From Pectobacterium peruviense (GTDB taxonomy: Bacteria > Pseudomonadota > Gammaproteobacteria > Enterobacterales > Enterobacteriaceae): a stretch of 64,000 nucleotides of DNA. Within the stretch, counting starts at the first letter, position 1, and each line of letters begins with the position of its first letter. Shown piece after piece: positions 42,767 to 51,958 of the stretch. The DNA is taken from NCBI RefSeq assembly GCF_002847345.1, contig NZ_LXFV01000002.1:1-64000 (forward strand), in the 5' to 3' direction. The notes under the pieces are model-generated. The model did no database searches, was not told where the DNA came from, and saw only the letters and a program-made list of their open reading frames with translations. The translations under genes and the position numbers were made by a program.

Positions 42767-42840
42767 TTATACCCATCCATTCTTTGGTTGCCGAAACCAG
42801 CAACCGTCAAGCGCTTGGGTAACTATTCAGATCCAAAAGG

Positions 42841-43950
42841 CTATTTGCCGCTCTTAACCTTGGTCCAAGCGCGAGTACGCGTGCGGTCAATCTGAGGAGA
42901 TTGTACCTTGAGCGTAAACATTTTAGCGCGGACATCAGCTGGCGGGTAAACGCCTGGGTTGTTACGAATCTCTTCGTTCACAAAAGGCAAGGATGCCAGA
43001 TTACCGCTGGCGTAATACGTGTGGTTACTGATCTCAGCCATTACTTCCGGCTTCATCAGATAATCCAGAAACGCGTAGGCTTCATCCAGATTTTTAGCAT
43101 CTTTCGGAATGGCGAGGACATCAAAGAATGCCAATGCACCTTCTTTCGGAATGCTGTATTGGATATTTACCCCGTTCTTCGCTTCTTTCGCACGGTTCCC
43201 CGCCTGCATGATATCGCCAGCCCAGCCGACTGCAACGCAGATGTCGCCGTTAGCCAGATCGTTGATGTACTGCGATGAATGGAAGTAACGAATGCTTGGG
43301 CGTAATTTCAGCAACAGATCGGTCGCTGACGTGGTGTAATCACCCGGTTTGGTGCTGTTCGGATCTTTACCCTGATAGTTCAATACCGTGGCAAAAATCT
43401 CTTCTGGTGCATCCAGGAAGGATACACCGCAGCTTTTCAGCTTTTCCAGATTCTCTGGCTTCAATACCAGATCCCAGCTGTCAACTGGCGCATCGGCACC
43501 CAGCGCGGCTTTAACTTTATCAACGTTATAGCCAATGCCGGTGGTCGCCCACAGGTAAGGCAACGCATATTTATTATCAGGATCGTGCTGCGCAATGAGC
43601 TTCATCAGCTCAGGATCCAGATTTTTGTAATTCGGCAGCTTACTCTTGTCTAATGGCTGAAACACTCCCGCTGAGAGTTGGCGCTCAAGGAAGCTGGCAG
43701 AAGGTACCACCAGATCAAAACCCGTGCTGCCCGCCATGAGCTTGCCTTCCAACACTTCGTTGGAGTCAAACACATCATAGACAACCTTAATGCCGGTTTC
43801 TTTCTGGAAATTGGCTAACGTGTTCGGTGCGATATAGTCGGACCAGTTATAAACATGCAGCGTTTTCTCTTCCGCAGATGCGGTGACGGACGCGGCCATC
43901 AGCAAGCCGGTAACAACACCCGATAGCCATTTTTTACGTTGGGTGAACAT
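42841..43950 (-). CDS. potF: putrescine-binding periplasmic protein PotF
   Basis: PotF is the periplasmic receptor that delivers putrescine to PotGHI. It has 369 aa from the ATG at 43950 (MFTQRKKWLSG) with GAAGGAAC upstream; E. coli PotF is 370 aa, and an upstream in-frame start lacks homology. The signal peptide is cleaved near ASA (about residue 25). It has the family core LHVYNWSDYIAPNT and the ligand-pocket segments WATTGIGYNVD and VGWAGDIMQA. It heads the operon. Confidence 0.97.
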   Translation of the reverse strand: MFTQRKKWLSGVVTGLLMAASVTASAEEKTLHVYNWSDYIAPNTLANFQKETGIKVVYDVFDSNEVLEGKLMAGSTGFDLVVPSASFLERQLSAGVFQPLDKSKLPNYKNLDPELMKLIAQHDPDNKYALPYLWATTGIGYNVDKVKAALGADAPVDSWDLVLKPENLEKLKSCGVSFLDAPEEIFATVLNYQGKDPNSTKPGDYTTSATDLLLKLRPSIRYFHSSQYINDLANGDICVAVGWAGDIMQAGNRAKEAKNGVNIQYSIPKEGALAFFDVLAIPKDAKNLDEAYAFLDYLMKPEVMAEISNHTYYASGNLASLPFVNEEIRNNPGVYPPADVRAKMFTLKVQSPQIDRTRTRAWTKVKSGK

Positions 43951-43994
43951 CCGTTCCTTCCTCCATTCAAGGGGGTGATTCATAAAAATGAATA

Positions 43995-44011
43995 TGTATC
44001 GTTCCGATACA
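43995..44011. promoter_or_regulatory. palindromic operator-like site upstream of potF
   Basis: TGTATCG-TTC-CGATACA is a perfect 7-bp-arm palindrome 44 bp before the potF start. It may be an operator for an unidentified repressor of the putrescine transporter. The rest of the 43951-44323 gap is AT-rich and shows no gene. Confidence 0.4.
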
Positions 44012-44289
44012 AAATATGTCCTGTCGCGCCATCCAACTGGTGAATGAGTATGCACCGGTTTTTTATTCGCTCAGACACAGACATAGCCTTGATTAGGCAG
44101 TCTGTCCCTTACAGGAATAAAGCATAACCCCACAACATCGTACGTACCATACTTGAACGTAAAAAATGGGTTTTAACGATTATTTATTCACATTTTATCG
44201 ATGTGATGAAGGCGTTTAGCGACAAACAAAGAGAAATATCTGGCAATAATGCGAAATAACCAGAATAAATGGCGGCGAAAGGAAAATAA

Positions 44290-44321
44290 GTAAAACCGAT
44301 TGCTGCCGTTGGCAGCAATCG
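44290..44321 (-). terminator. ybjN terminator
   Basis: CGATTGCTGCC pairs with GGCAGCAATCG around GTT. On the minus strand it runs into GTTTTACTTATTTT. It starts 2 bp after the ybjN stop. Confidence 0.85.
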
Positions 44322-44323
44322 TA

Positions 44324-44806
44324 TCAATGCAAATGTGAGGTCGTGACTACGACAGCAGAGCCCTCTTCTTCCTCACCGATAAACAGCAGATTATTAGCAC
44401 CGGCTTCAAGAATCACCATCGAGATCTGTTCTTCGGATTGCTGCATAAAATGTCTGAATTGTTCCAACGTCATTCCTGCGGAAACGCTGAATGACTGGCA
44501 GACAATCAGTTTTGGCAGGTTATCGTCTTGAACGTCGATAAACGCTTTGACGGTCAACGAGCTGGCATTGATTTGGCTCAGATCGCCGACCAGAGGAATA
44601 AGTGCGCTGGGTTTCACTTCAGCAAGTGCCGAAAACAGGATCACATTGTCTACCAGATCAACTTTCGCATCGAACACGCCATCAAAATTTTGCATATGAG
44701 GAAGATGGAGTGCCTGACAAGAATCACATTCGAAATACAGAATATTCAGTTGATCCAGCCACCGCCGTAGCATAGCCAAATCCGGGACGATGAGTGAATC
44801 CATCAT
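44324..44806 (-). CDS. ybjN: YbjN family protein
   Basis: The protein has 160 aa from the ATG at 44806 (E. coli 158 aa), with TGAGG 6 nt upstream; a second ATG directly follows. The sequence contains the conserved CDSCQALHLPHMQNFDGVFD block and SEEQISMVILEA. YbjN has a type III secretion chaperone-like fold; in E. coli overexpression affects motility and stress responses, and the homologue in Erwinia amylovora (AmyR) is linked to virulence and exopolysaccharide control. No direct role can be read here. Confidence 0.92.
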   Translation of the reverse strand: MMDSLIVPDLAMLRRWLDQLNILYFECDSCQALHLPHMQNFDGVFDAKVDLVDNVILFSALAEVKPSALIPLVGDLSQINASSLTVKAFIDVQDDNLPKLIVCQSFSVSAGMTLEQFRHFMQQSEEQISMVILEAGANNLLFIGEEEEGSAVVVTTSHLH

Positions 44807-45049
44807 GTTTGCCTCATACCTGCCACCATAAAGACAGCGTTGTTGAAAAGGGAACACCGCTCACGCAAAAACGATGTTAAAAACGGCCCATAGCTTACGG
44901 AATATTGTGCGACGATGCCATTATAAAAGTACCTCACTATGCGCATTCATCGCTCCGCAATGCGGCGACACATTCACCCAACCTGACGCCGATGCCCACA
45001 CGCCAAGGGATAGCGCCCTATTTTACGGCGCAGTATCTGTTTCAGAAAA

Positions 45050-45961
45050 CTAACTTTTTCCTATTGTTGGCGATGTTGCGACGCGCCTCTGAGTATTTTG
45101 CTCAATAAATTCAATCATCATGTTAGCAATATCGAGCCCAGTCGTTGTTTCAATCCCTTCCAGCCCCGGCGAAGCATTCACTTCCATCACCAGCGGCCCT
45201 CGGTCGGCACGCAAAATATCAACACCAGCCACATTCAGACCCAATGTTTTCGCCGCTTTGATGGCTATCGCACGCTCCTGTGCCGTAATTTTCACTTTGT
45301 TCGCTGTACCACCGCGATGCAGGTTTGAACGGAATTCTCCCGCTTTCGCTTGCCGCTCAATGGCTGCCACAACCCGATGGCCAATCACAAAACAGCGAAT
45401 GTCCCTACCCTGAGCTTCGTGCACATATTCCTGCACCAGAATATGGGCATTCAACCCGCGAAACGCATCAATCACGCTTTCCGCCGCCTGCCGCGTCTCA
45501 GCTAATACCACGCCAATCCCCTGCGTACCTTCCACCAATTTCACGACCAACGGCGCACCACCCACCATCGCAATCAGATCGCCTGTATCATCCGGCGAGT
45601 GAGCGAATCCGGTGACCGGCAGGTCAATTCCCTCGCGGGCAAGCAATTGTAATGAATGAAGTTTGTCACGAGCACGAATCACCGCAACAGAATTATTCAG
45701 CGGGTAGCTTCCCAGCATTTCAAACTGCCGCAACACTGCCGTGCCGTAAAAGGTGATTTGTGAACCGATGCGAGGAATAACCGCATCGTATTTATCCAAT
45801 CGGCGTCCGCGATAATGCACCGACGGTGCCGCCGAATTGATATTCATATAGCAGGAAAGCGGATCAATAATCTCAACGCTGTGCTTGCGCGACTCAGCAG
45901 CTTCACGCAGACGTTTGCAGGAATATAACGACCCATCACGAGACAGAATGGCTATCTTCAT
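45050..45961 (-). CDS. rimK: ribosomal protein S6--L-glutamate ligase
   Basis: RimK adds glutamate residues to the C-terminus of ribosomal protein S6 and can make poly-alpha-glutamate. It has 303 aa (E. coli 300). The ATP-grasp fold shows [15 protein letters not shown] (about 137-151), DIRCFVIG and the metal-binding [14 protein letters not shown] near residues 255-268. It starts 16 bp after nfsA, so the two are co-transcribed. The gap to ybjN (44807-45049) shows nothing clear. Confidence 0.97.
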   Translation of the reverse strand: MKIAILSRDGSLYSCKRLREAAESRKHSVEIIDPLSCYMNINSAAPSVHYRGRRLDKYDAVIPRIGSQITFYGTAVLRQFEMLGSYPLNNSVAVIRARDKLHSLQLLAREGIDLPVTGFAHSPDDTGDLIAMVGGAPLVVKLVEGTQGIGVVLAETRQAAESVIDAFRGLNAHILVQEYVHEAQGRDIRCFVIGHRVVAAIERQAKAGEFRSNLHRGGTANKVKITAQERAIAIKAAKTLGLNVAGVDILRADRGPLVMEVNASPGLEGIETTTGLDIANMMIEFIEQNTQRRVATSPTIGKS

Positions 45962-45977
45962 AAATATCCTACAGATA

Positions 45978-46697
45978 CTAGCGTATCGCCCATCCTTGTT
46001 GATGTAAGTAGTCCAGCATGAATGGACGTAGCTCTTTTTTCAGCGTCAGTTCAACATGCTCACTCCAGCTTTCACGGCGGCTACCGGTACGCTGCAGATA
46101 ATATTCCACCATGTGCTGGTCGTATTGTGCCAACACATCGCGGTCGAGCGACTGATAGACATTTTCATGCAGCATCATGGCGGCTGGCATACGCGGTTTC
46201 AATTGCGGTTCGGCGTCCGGGTGCCCCAGACACAGGCCAAACAGCGGCATCACCAGCGTTGGCAATTGCAGTAACTGCGTCACATCAGCAATGCGATTGC
46301 GGATACCGCCGATAAACACCCCGCCCAACCCCAGCGATTCAGCAGCAACCAGCGCATTCTGCGCCATGATCGCGGTGTCAACACAGCCAATCAGCAATTG
46401 CTCGGCCAGCCCCGTTTCTGCCTGTGGGAAAATCTCAACATGGCGGTGAAAATCGGCACAAAAGACCCAAAATTCTGCCGCCTGCGCCACATAGGCTTGC
46501 TCGCCGGTATAGTGAACCAATGTTTCACGCACGGCAGGATCGGTAATACGAATAATCGAACTGCACTGTAAAAAGCTGGAGCTGGACGCACTTTGTGCGG
46601 AGGTAATGATCGCGTGGCGTTGTTCATCCGTTACAGGCTGAGACGTAAACGCGCGGATGGAACGGTGGCGTTGTAGCAAATCAATGGTTGGTGTCAC
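45978..46697 (-). CDS. nfsA: oxygen-insensitive NADPH nitroreductase
   Basis: NfsA is an FMN flavoprotein that reduces nitroaromatics and quinones by two electrons using NADPH. It has 239 aa (E. coli 240). The FMN-contacting N-terminal [12 protein letters not shown], the [13 protein letters not shown] segment and [15 protein letters not shown] are present. It is upstream of rimK. In E. coli ybjC separates it from grxA; here that gene is missing and an ERIC derivative occupies the gap. Confidence 0.97.
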   Translation of the reverse strand: MTPTIDLLQRHRSIRAFTSQPVTDEQRHAIITSAQSASSSSFLQCSSIIRITDPAVRETLVHYTGEQAYVAQAAEFWVFCADFHRHVEIFPQAETGLAEQLLIGCVDTAIMAQNALVAAESLGLGGVFIGGIRNRIADVTQLLQLPTLVMPLFGLCLGHPDAEPQLKPRMPAAMMLHENVYQSLDRDVLAQYDQHMVEYYLQRTGSRRESWSEHVELTLKKELRPFMLDYLHQQGWAIR

Positions 46698-46734
46698 ACT
46701 GGCATCCTTGGGTCGGTAAAATTATTTCGTTATC

Positions 46735-46876
<142 letters not shown>

Positions 46877-47064
46877 ATAGCTTCAACAAATCGTTGTAAC
46901 AGGTAATGACTACTTTTTTTCATCAATGAATACGGGCATAGTAGCGCGATTCGCAGTAACCTCATTAACCGTAACATTTTAAGCCGTGACCTTGTCTGCA
47001 ACAGGCGTCACGCTATGCGTTTCCAAGAATGAGAACATTTTTCTAATTTTACGAAGGAGTTTAC

Positions 47065-47331
47065 ATGTTCGCTGTAATTTTCGGGCGCCCAGCTTGCCCT
47101 TATTGTGTACGTGCGAAAGAACTGGCAGAGAAACTGGCCGAGCAACGTGATGACTTCAGCTTCCGCTATGTAGACATTCACGCAGAAGGCATCTCGAAAG
47201 AAGATTTGTCCAAGACAGTAGGAAAGCCGGTTGAAACCGTGCCGCAGATTTTCCTGGATGAAAAACACATCGGTGGCTGCACTGATTTTGAAGCCTATGC
47301 CAAAGAGCATCTGGCGCTGTTCCAGTCATAA
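47065..47331 (+). CDS. grxA: glutaredoxin 1
   Basis: GrxA is a small cytoplasmic thiol-disulfide oxidoreductase that uses glutathione and donates electrons to ribonucleotide reductase and other proteins. It has 88 aa (E. coli 85). The active site is CPYC (residues 11-14), the cis-proline motif is TVPQIF, and the glutathione-binding GGCTDFE follows, where E. coli has GGYTDF. AAGGAG precedes the ATG. In E. coli it is OxyR-induced; I cannot place an OxyR site by eye. Confidence 0.97.
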   Translation: MFAVIFGRPACPYCVRAKELAEKLAEQRDDFSFRYVDIHAEGISKEDLSKTVGKPVETVPQIFLDEKHIGGCTDFEAYAKEHLALFQS

Positions 47332-47352
47332 TCCCTAGACTGGCGAGACAAG

Positions 47353-47379
47353 AGCGCGGCGAAAGTCCGCGCTTTTTTT
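47353..47379 (+). terminator. grxA terminator
   Basis: AGCGCGG pairs with CCGCGCT around CGAAAGT and is followed by seven T. It lies 21 bp after the grxA stop. Confidence 0.92.
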
Positions 47380-47402
47380 ATGGGCCCTTGTCCAGAACCC
47401 AC

Positions 47403-47774
47403 TCAGCGTAAATAGCGTCGATACAGACTGCGTAAACACATCACGCCCAGCGCTCCCAGCACACACCAAAAGACCGCACTCATCACATAGGCCAGTTCTT
47501 GCCAGAAAGACCGCATCGGCGTGTTCCACAGGTGAAGCACCAGTAAACACACCGGCATCGCTGCCAGCGCGCCAAACAGCGGGTAAAGCAGGCGACCGCG
47601 TGCGGAAAGAAAACACGCCACCATACCGGGCAGCAGAAAGAGCAACATACCCGGACTGCCCCGCAACCCGTCATTCACCGCGACATCCGATACTTCAATC
47701 TTTTGACTCAGAAATACCACGGTGAACAATAGAAAACAGCAGGTCGCACCGACCCAACCTTTATTTTTTGCCAT
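47403..47774 (-). CDS. ybjM: YbjM family inner-membrane protein
   Basis: The protein has 123 aa from the ATG at 47774 (MAKNKGWVGATCC), which has GGGGG upstream and matches the E. coli start (125 aa). The frame stays open for 45 more codons upstream without homology. It has four predicted helices and the conserved block SFWQELAYVMSAVFWCVLGAL. Function is unknown. It is convergent with grxA. Confidence 0.85.
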   Translation of the reverse strand: MAKNKGWVGATCCFLLFTVVFLSQKIEVSDVAVNDGLRGSPGMLLFLLPGMVACFLSARGRLLYPLFGALAAMPVCLLVLHLWNTPMRSFWQELAYVMSAVFWCVLGALGVMCLRSLYRRYLR

Positions 47775-47991
47775 AAATCGCCCCCTATCAATATGCCTCC
47801 CAATTTCCATCGACCAGATACCGAAAGCGTTCGGTATGGTAAACATGATCGGTGTATCTATTCCCCGATATGAAAAACATGAGGCTTCGCTATGATTTAT
47901 TCGACGCATAGGTCGTCAGCAAAAAAAGACGATGGTCTGCGTATTTCGTCAACAGCGACACCACAATCATTAAATTAAACAATAATTACAC

Positions 47992-48020
47992 TGAACAATT
48001 TTTATCGGATAAATTATACT
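47992..48020 (+). promoter_or_regulatory. probable ybjL promoter
   Basis: TGAACA and TATACT are separated by exactly 17 bp, about 130 bp upstream of the ybjL start. The -10 box is a 5 of 6 match and the -35 box 4 of 6. The rest of the 47775-48149 gap is AT-rich with no other feature. Confidence 0.45.
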
Positions 48021-48149
48021 GAATGAGGCTGATTCCTTTCAGCTGACGCGTATTGATACCGTCACGGGAATTCATGCATTTCATGGCTAAATCTAGCCGC
48101 TATAATGAATAACATCAAGAACTTACTGGTAAACAACAAGTTACATTCC

Positions 48150-49838
48150 ATGAATATAAACGTCGCTGATTTGTTAAACGGGAATTACATTCTGCTTTTA
48201 TTCGTGGTTCTTTCATTAGGACTATGTCTGGGGAAATTGCGCCTCGGGCCAGTACAACTCGGTAATTCTATTGGCGTTTTAGTTGTTTCTTTATTACTCG
48301 GCCAACAACATTTTTCGATTAATACCGAAGCGCTTAGCCTCGGTTTTATGTTATTTATTTTTTGCGTAGGGGTGGAAGCCGGGCCGAATTTCTTTTCTAT
48401 TTTCTTCCGCGACGGGAAAAATTATTTCATGCTGGCGCTGGTGATGGTCGGCAGCGCCATGTTACTGGCATTAGGTTTAGGCAAACTCTTTGGTTGGGGA
48501 ATCGGCCTGACAGCGGGGATGCTGGCAGGATCGATGACATCTACGCCCGTGCTGGTCGGTGCAGGTGACACGCTGCGCAATACCGCCAGTTTGGGTGGTC
48601 AACTCAGTATTGAACAAGATCATTTGAGTCTGGGCTATGCGCTGACGTATCTGGTCGGGCTGGTGAGTCTCATTTTTGGTGCACGCTATCTGCCTAAACT
48701 CCAGCATCAGGATCTTCCCACCAGCGCGCAGCAAATTGCACGCGAGCGCGGGCTGGATGTCGACAGCCAAAGAAAAGTGTATTTGCCCGTGATTCGAGCC
48801 TACCGCGTCGGACCTGAGCTGGTTGACTGGGCGGCGGGAAAAAATCTGCGCGAACTGGGGATCTATCGTCAGACCGGCTGCTACATCGAGCGTATTCGAC
48901 GCAACGGAATTCTGGCCAATCCCGACGGCGATGCCGTTTTGCAAATCGGTGACGAGATCGCATTGGTCGGCTACCCCGACGCACACTCTCGTCTGAATTC
49001 CAATTTCCGCGATGGCAAAGAAGTTTTTGACCGTGATTTGCTGGACATGCGCATTGTGACGGAAGAGATTGTCGTCAAGAATCACAACGCCGTCGGCAAA
49101 CGCCTAAGCCAATTGAAACTGACTGACCACGGCTGCTTCCTTAACCGTATTGTCCGTAGCCAAATAGAAATGCCGCTTGACGATAACGTTGTGCTAAATA
49201 AAGGTGATGTCTTACAGGTCAGCGGTGACGCCCGTCGGGTAAAAAGCATTGCTGACCGAATCGGGTTCATTTCTATTCACAGTCAGGTCACCGATCTACT
49301 GGCCTTCTGCGCCTTTTTTGTTATCGGCGTGATGGTCGGGCTGATCACCATCCAGTTCAGCAACTTCACCTTTGGCATCGGTAACGCAGCTGGGTTGCTC
49401 TTCGCCGGTATCATGCTGGGCTTCCTACGCGCCAACCACCCGACCTTCGGCTATATTCCGCAAGGCGCACTTAACATGGTTAAGGAGTTTGGCCTGATGG
49501 TCTTTATGGCGGGCGTGGGCCTGAGTGCTGGCAGCACCATCAACAGTAGCCTGGGAGAAGTGGGTATCCAGATGCTGGCTTCAGGGCTGATTGTCAGCCT
49601 CGTGCCGGTGGTGATTTGTTTTCTGTTCGGCGCGTATGTACTGAAAATGAACCGAGCGCTGCTGTTTGGTGCCATGATGGGCGCGCGGACCTGTGCACCA
49701 GCCATGGAGATCATCAGCGATACCGCACGCAGTAATATTCCTGCTCTCGGCTATGCGGGTACCTACGCTATCGCTAACGTGCTGCTCACATTAGCAGGTT
49801 CACTTATCGTGGTTATCTGGCCTGAATTGCCCGGCTAA
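48150..49838 (+). CDS. ybjL: putative aspartate:alanine-exchanger-family transporter YbjL
   Basis: The protein has 562 aa from the ATG at 48150 ([12 protein letters not shown]. coli 561); an in-frame ATG 45 nt upstream is not conserved and neither has a clear ribosome-binding site. It has about ten membrane segments in two halves (AspT/YidE duplication domains), each with a [12 protein letters not shown] or [16 protein letters not shown] motif, separated by two RCK_C (TrkA-C) domains at about residues 200-370. The substrate is unknown; E. coli YbjL has been linked to glutamate and succinate export. rybB follows. Confidence 0.94.
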   Translation: MNINVADLLNGNYILLLFVVLSLGLCLGKLRLGPVQLGNSIGVLVVSLLLGQQHFSINTEALSLGFMLFIFCVGVEAGPNFFSIFFRDGKNYFMLALVMVGSAMLLALGLGKLFGWGIGLTAGMLAGSMTSTPVLVGAGDTLRNTASLGGQLSIEQDHLSLGYALTYLVGLVSLIFGARYLPKLQHQDLPTSAQQIARERGLDVDSQRKVYLPVIRAYRVGPELVDWAAGKNLRELGIYRQTGCYIERIRRNGILANPDGDAVLQIGDEIALVGYPDAHSRLNSNFRDGKEVFDRDLLDMRIVTEEIVVKNHNAVGKRLSQLKLTDHGCFLNRIVRSQIEMPLDDNVVLNKGDVLQVSGDARRVKSIADRIGFISIHSQVTDLLAFCAFFVIGVMVGLITIQFSNFTFGIGNAAGLLFAGIMLGFLRANHPTFGYIPQGALNMVKEFGLMVFMAGVGLSAGSTINSSLGEVGIQMLASGLIVSLVPVVICFLFGAYVLKMNRALLFGAMMGARTCAPAMEIISDTARSNIPALGYAGTYAIANVLLTLAGSLIVVIWPELPG

Positions 49839-49877
49839 AAAAATGTAAAAAAACGTGAATTCTTTCTAGAAAACTCA

Positions 49878-49904
49878 GAACTTTTTCTTTGACCCACAGT
49901 CTGA
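49878..49904 (+). promoter_or_regulatory. sigma-E promoter of rybB
   Basis: GAACTT (49878-49883) and TCTGA (49900-49904) are separated by 16 bp, the exact sigma-E consensus. They lie 6 bp before the first base expected for RybB. Confidence 0.93.
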
Positions 49905-49910
49905 ATAAGT

Positions 49911-49994
49911 GCCACTGCTTTTCTTTGATTCCCCTTATTGAGGAAGCCCATCGTTCCCGCCTTTCAGGTTCAAGAGCGATGGGCGTTTTCTTTT
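49911..49994 (+). ncRNA. rybB: small regulatory RNA RybB
   Basis: RybB is an Hfq-dependent, sigma-E-induced sRNA that represses outer-membrane porin mRNAs during envelope stress. The 5' seed GCCACTGCTTTTCTTTGAT is, as I recall the E. coli sRNA, identical over the first 19 nt. The 3' half keeps the E. coli layout: a stem GCCCATCG (49946-49953) / CGATGGGC (49977-49984) around CCCGCC...TTTCAGGTTCAAG, then GTTTTCTTTT. The position just downstream of ybjL on the same strand is also conserved. An ERIC-type element begins 6 bp later. Confidence 0.95.
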
Positions 49995-50000
49995 CTGCCT

Positions 50001-50270
50001 TATACTCGTCATACTTCAAATTGCATGTGCGTTGGCTACGCTACTCGGCACACTTGCGTGTGTCTCGCCCCGCAGGGGCCGCTGCAAGCAGCGTTCAAAC
50101 CTGCCTCTGGCAGATTTGTCATCCGAATCACTTACCTGAGTAAGCTCATCGGGATGCCCTCGCTTGCCGCGTTATTCGGCCTTATGGCCTCTCCCCTCCG
50201 GGGTCAGCGCAAGCGCTGTTCAAAAACGTCTTGCCGTTTTTGTCCTGAAATTTGAATTATTTAGAGTATA
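50001..50270. repeat. ERIC-type element enlarged to 270 bp by two related insertions
   Basis: The ERIC ends (TATACTCGTCATACTTCAAA and TTGAATTATTTAGAGTATA) and core (ATCCGAATCACTTACCTGAG and on to 50158) are intact. Two modules interrupt it at about 50038-50119 and 50171-50243. Both contain CTC-rich hairpins, GCAAGC(A)GC(G/T)GTTCAAA and an ending of the type ...TTTTGTC or TTTGTC, so they are related to one another. It lies between rybB and deoC. Confidence 0.8.
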
Positions 50271-50325
50271 CCTCTTCCCTATTTCCCGATATCCACACAT
50301 CCGCTATCACATTTGCTTCATTTTT

Positions 50326-50341
50326 TGTTATTAAAATAACA
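50326..50341. promoter_or_regulatory. DeoR operator 1 upstream of deoC
   Basis: TGTTA-TTAAAA-TAACA has both perfect half-sites of the E. coli DeoR operator (TGTTAgaattcTAACA). It is part of the longer palindrome TTGTTATTAAAATAACAA. Confidence 0.8.
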
Positions 50342-50355
50342 AATATTAATTTTTT

Positions 50356-50371
50356 TGTTATTTTTGTGACA
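50356..50371. promoter_or_regulatory. DeoR operator 2 upstream of deoC
   Basis: TGTTA-TTTTTG-TGACA keeps 9 of 10 half-site bases and lies exactly 30 bp (centre to centre) from operator 1. The overlapping TGTGACATTAAAATCA could also be a weak CRP site. Confidence 0.6.
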
Positions 50372-50435
50372 TTAAAATCATTGAGTGCCATAATCACGCT
50401 ATCTGATTTTTTATCGACACAACCAAGGATTTACC

Positions 50436-51104
50436 ATGACTAACTACGCACGCTATATCGACCACACTCTGCTGGCAGCAAATGCCACCGAACAACAAAT
50501 CATTACGCTGTGTGATGAAGCGATAGCGCACCATTTTTATGCCGTCTGTGTTAATTCCGGTTACGTTCCCTTAGCGGCCGAAAAACTGAAAGATTCAACG
50601 GTGCAGGTGTGCTCCGTTATCGGTTTTCCTCTCGGTGCAGGCCTGACGTCCAGCAAAGCGTTTGAAGCGAAAGCGGCGATTGATGCTGGCGCCCAGGAAA
50701 TCGATATGGTGATTAACGTCGGCTGGCTGAAAAGCGGGAAGATTGACGCCGTCAAAGCGGATATCCAGGCCGTGCGTGAGGTTTGCGCCGCTATACCGTT
50801 GAAGGTAATATTGGAAACCTGTCTGCTTGATGACGACCAGATTGTGCTGGTGTGTGAAATGTGTAGTCAGTTGGATGTCGCGTTCGTTAAAACATCTACC
50901 GGTTTCAGCACCGGCGGCGCACGCGAAGAACACGTTCGACTGATGCGCAATACCGTCGGCAACGAGATGGGTGTAAAAGCCTCCGGCGCGGTTCGCGATC
51001 GCGAAACGGCACAACGTATGATTGAAGCAGGCGCCACGCGTATTGGCACCAGTTCAGGCGTTGCTATCGTTTCAGGTGACGCAGCCGCAGCAGGAAACTA
51101 CTAA
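50436..51104 (+). CDS. deoC: deoxyribose-phosphate aldolase
   Basis: DeoC splits 2-deoxyribose-5-phosphate into glyceraldehyde-3-phosphate and acetaldehyde. It has 222 aa and belongs to the short Bacillus-type DeoC group rather than the 259-aa E. coli enzyme. Catalytic residues are visible: the Schiff-base lysine in FVKTSTGF (K152), the proton-relay lysine in GVKASGA (K181) and an aspartate in EIDMVINVG (D90). AAGGA precedes the ATG. deoR follows 32 bp later and two DeoR-type operators lie upstream. Confidence 0.96.
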   Translation: MTNYARYIDHTLLAANATEQQIITLCDEAIAHHFYAVCVNSGYVPLAAEKLKDSTVQVCSVIGFPLGAGLTSSKAFEAKAAIDAGAQEIDMVINVGWLKSGKIDAVKADIQAVREVCAAIPLKVILETCLLDDDQIVLVCEMCSQLDVAFVKTSTGFSTGGAREEHVRLMRNTVGNEMGVKASGAVRDRETAQRMIEAGATRIGTSSGVAIVSGDAAAAGNY

Positions 51105-51136
51105 CAACAAAAAATAGCTTACTCGCAGGGAATTTT

Positions 51137-51910
51137 ATGGAAACGCGGCGCGACGAACGAATCGGCAGACTGGCTCAGGCATTAAAGAAAACCGATAAAC
51201 TCCATCTTAAGGACGCCGCACAGCTACTCGGTGTGTCCGAGATGACCGTGCGCCGCGATCTGAATGCAGATTCCACCAGCGTTATGCTGCTCGGCGGCTA
51301 CGTCGTTAGCGATCTGAAGAATAACGGTGTCACAAACTATTTTGTCTCCGACCAGCAGACCAAACACGTAAGAGAAAAGCAGGCTATCGGTACCGCTGCC
51401 GCCTATCTGGTGGAAGCAAACGATACCGTTTTTTTCGACTGTGGCACAACTATTCCTTTCATCATCGATGCCATTCCTGATGAGCTGTCTTTTACCGCGA
51501 TTTGCTATTCCCTGAACACCTTTTTGGCGTTACAGGAGAAAAAGGCATGCAGAGTGATTTTATGCGGCGGGGAATACCATCCAGATAACGCGATCTTTAC
51601 CCCGCTCAACCAACGCTGCGAGCTGGACAACGTTTGCCCGAATAAAGCTTTTATCTCTGCGGCAGGTATCGAACTTAACGCAGGTGCAACCTGCTTTAAT
51701 TTTGCCGAACTAGGCATGAAGCAACGCGCGATGGCAACCGCACAGCGCATCATTATTGTGGCAGACAACAGCAAATTCGGTCAGATAAAACGCGCCTGTA
51801 TCGGCCCGATGACGCTGTTTGATACGGTGATTTCCGACGGCGCCCCGAGCGAACCTTACCTACGCTACTTCTCCAACAACGGCATTCAGTTAATCCATCC
51901 GGGGAAGTAG
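51137..51910 (+). CDS. deoR: deoxyribose operon repressor DeoR
   Basis: DeoR represses nucleoside-catabolism genes and is released by deoxyribose-5-phosphate, the substrate of the neighbouring DeoC. It has 257 aa (E. coli 252). The N-terminal HTH spans about residues 6-57 (LKDAAQLLGVSEMTVRRDLN), and the sugar-phosphate isomerase-like effector domain has FFDCGTTIPFI and LCGGEYH. GGGA lies upstream of the ATG. It is co-transcribed with deoC and therefore probably autoregulated. In E. coli deoR is also next to dacC, but deoC is elsewhere. Confidence 0.95.
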   Translation: METRRDERIGRLAQALKKTDKLHLKDAAQLLGVSEMTVRRDLNADSTSVMLLGGYVVSDLKNNGVTNYFVSDQQTKHVREKQAIGTAAAYLVEANDTVFFDCGTTIPFIIDAIPDELSFTAICYSLNTFLALQEKKACRVILCGGEYHPDNAIFTPLNQRCELDNVCPNKAFISAAGIELNAGATCFNFAELGMKQRAMATAQRIIIVADNSKFGQIKRACIGPMTLFDTVISDGAPSEPYLRYFSNNGIQLIHPGK

Positions 51911-51958
51911 CATCTGTTCTATAGTCAGCGTGATTGATAGCGTTAATAGAATAGAGGC

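Noticed and set aside
48477..49085. A 202-codon minus-strand frame inside ybjL
   Set aside because: It is antisense to the conserved transporter domains and has no independent support.
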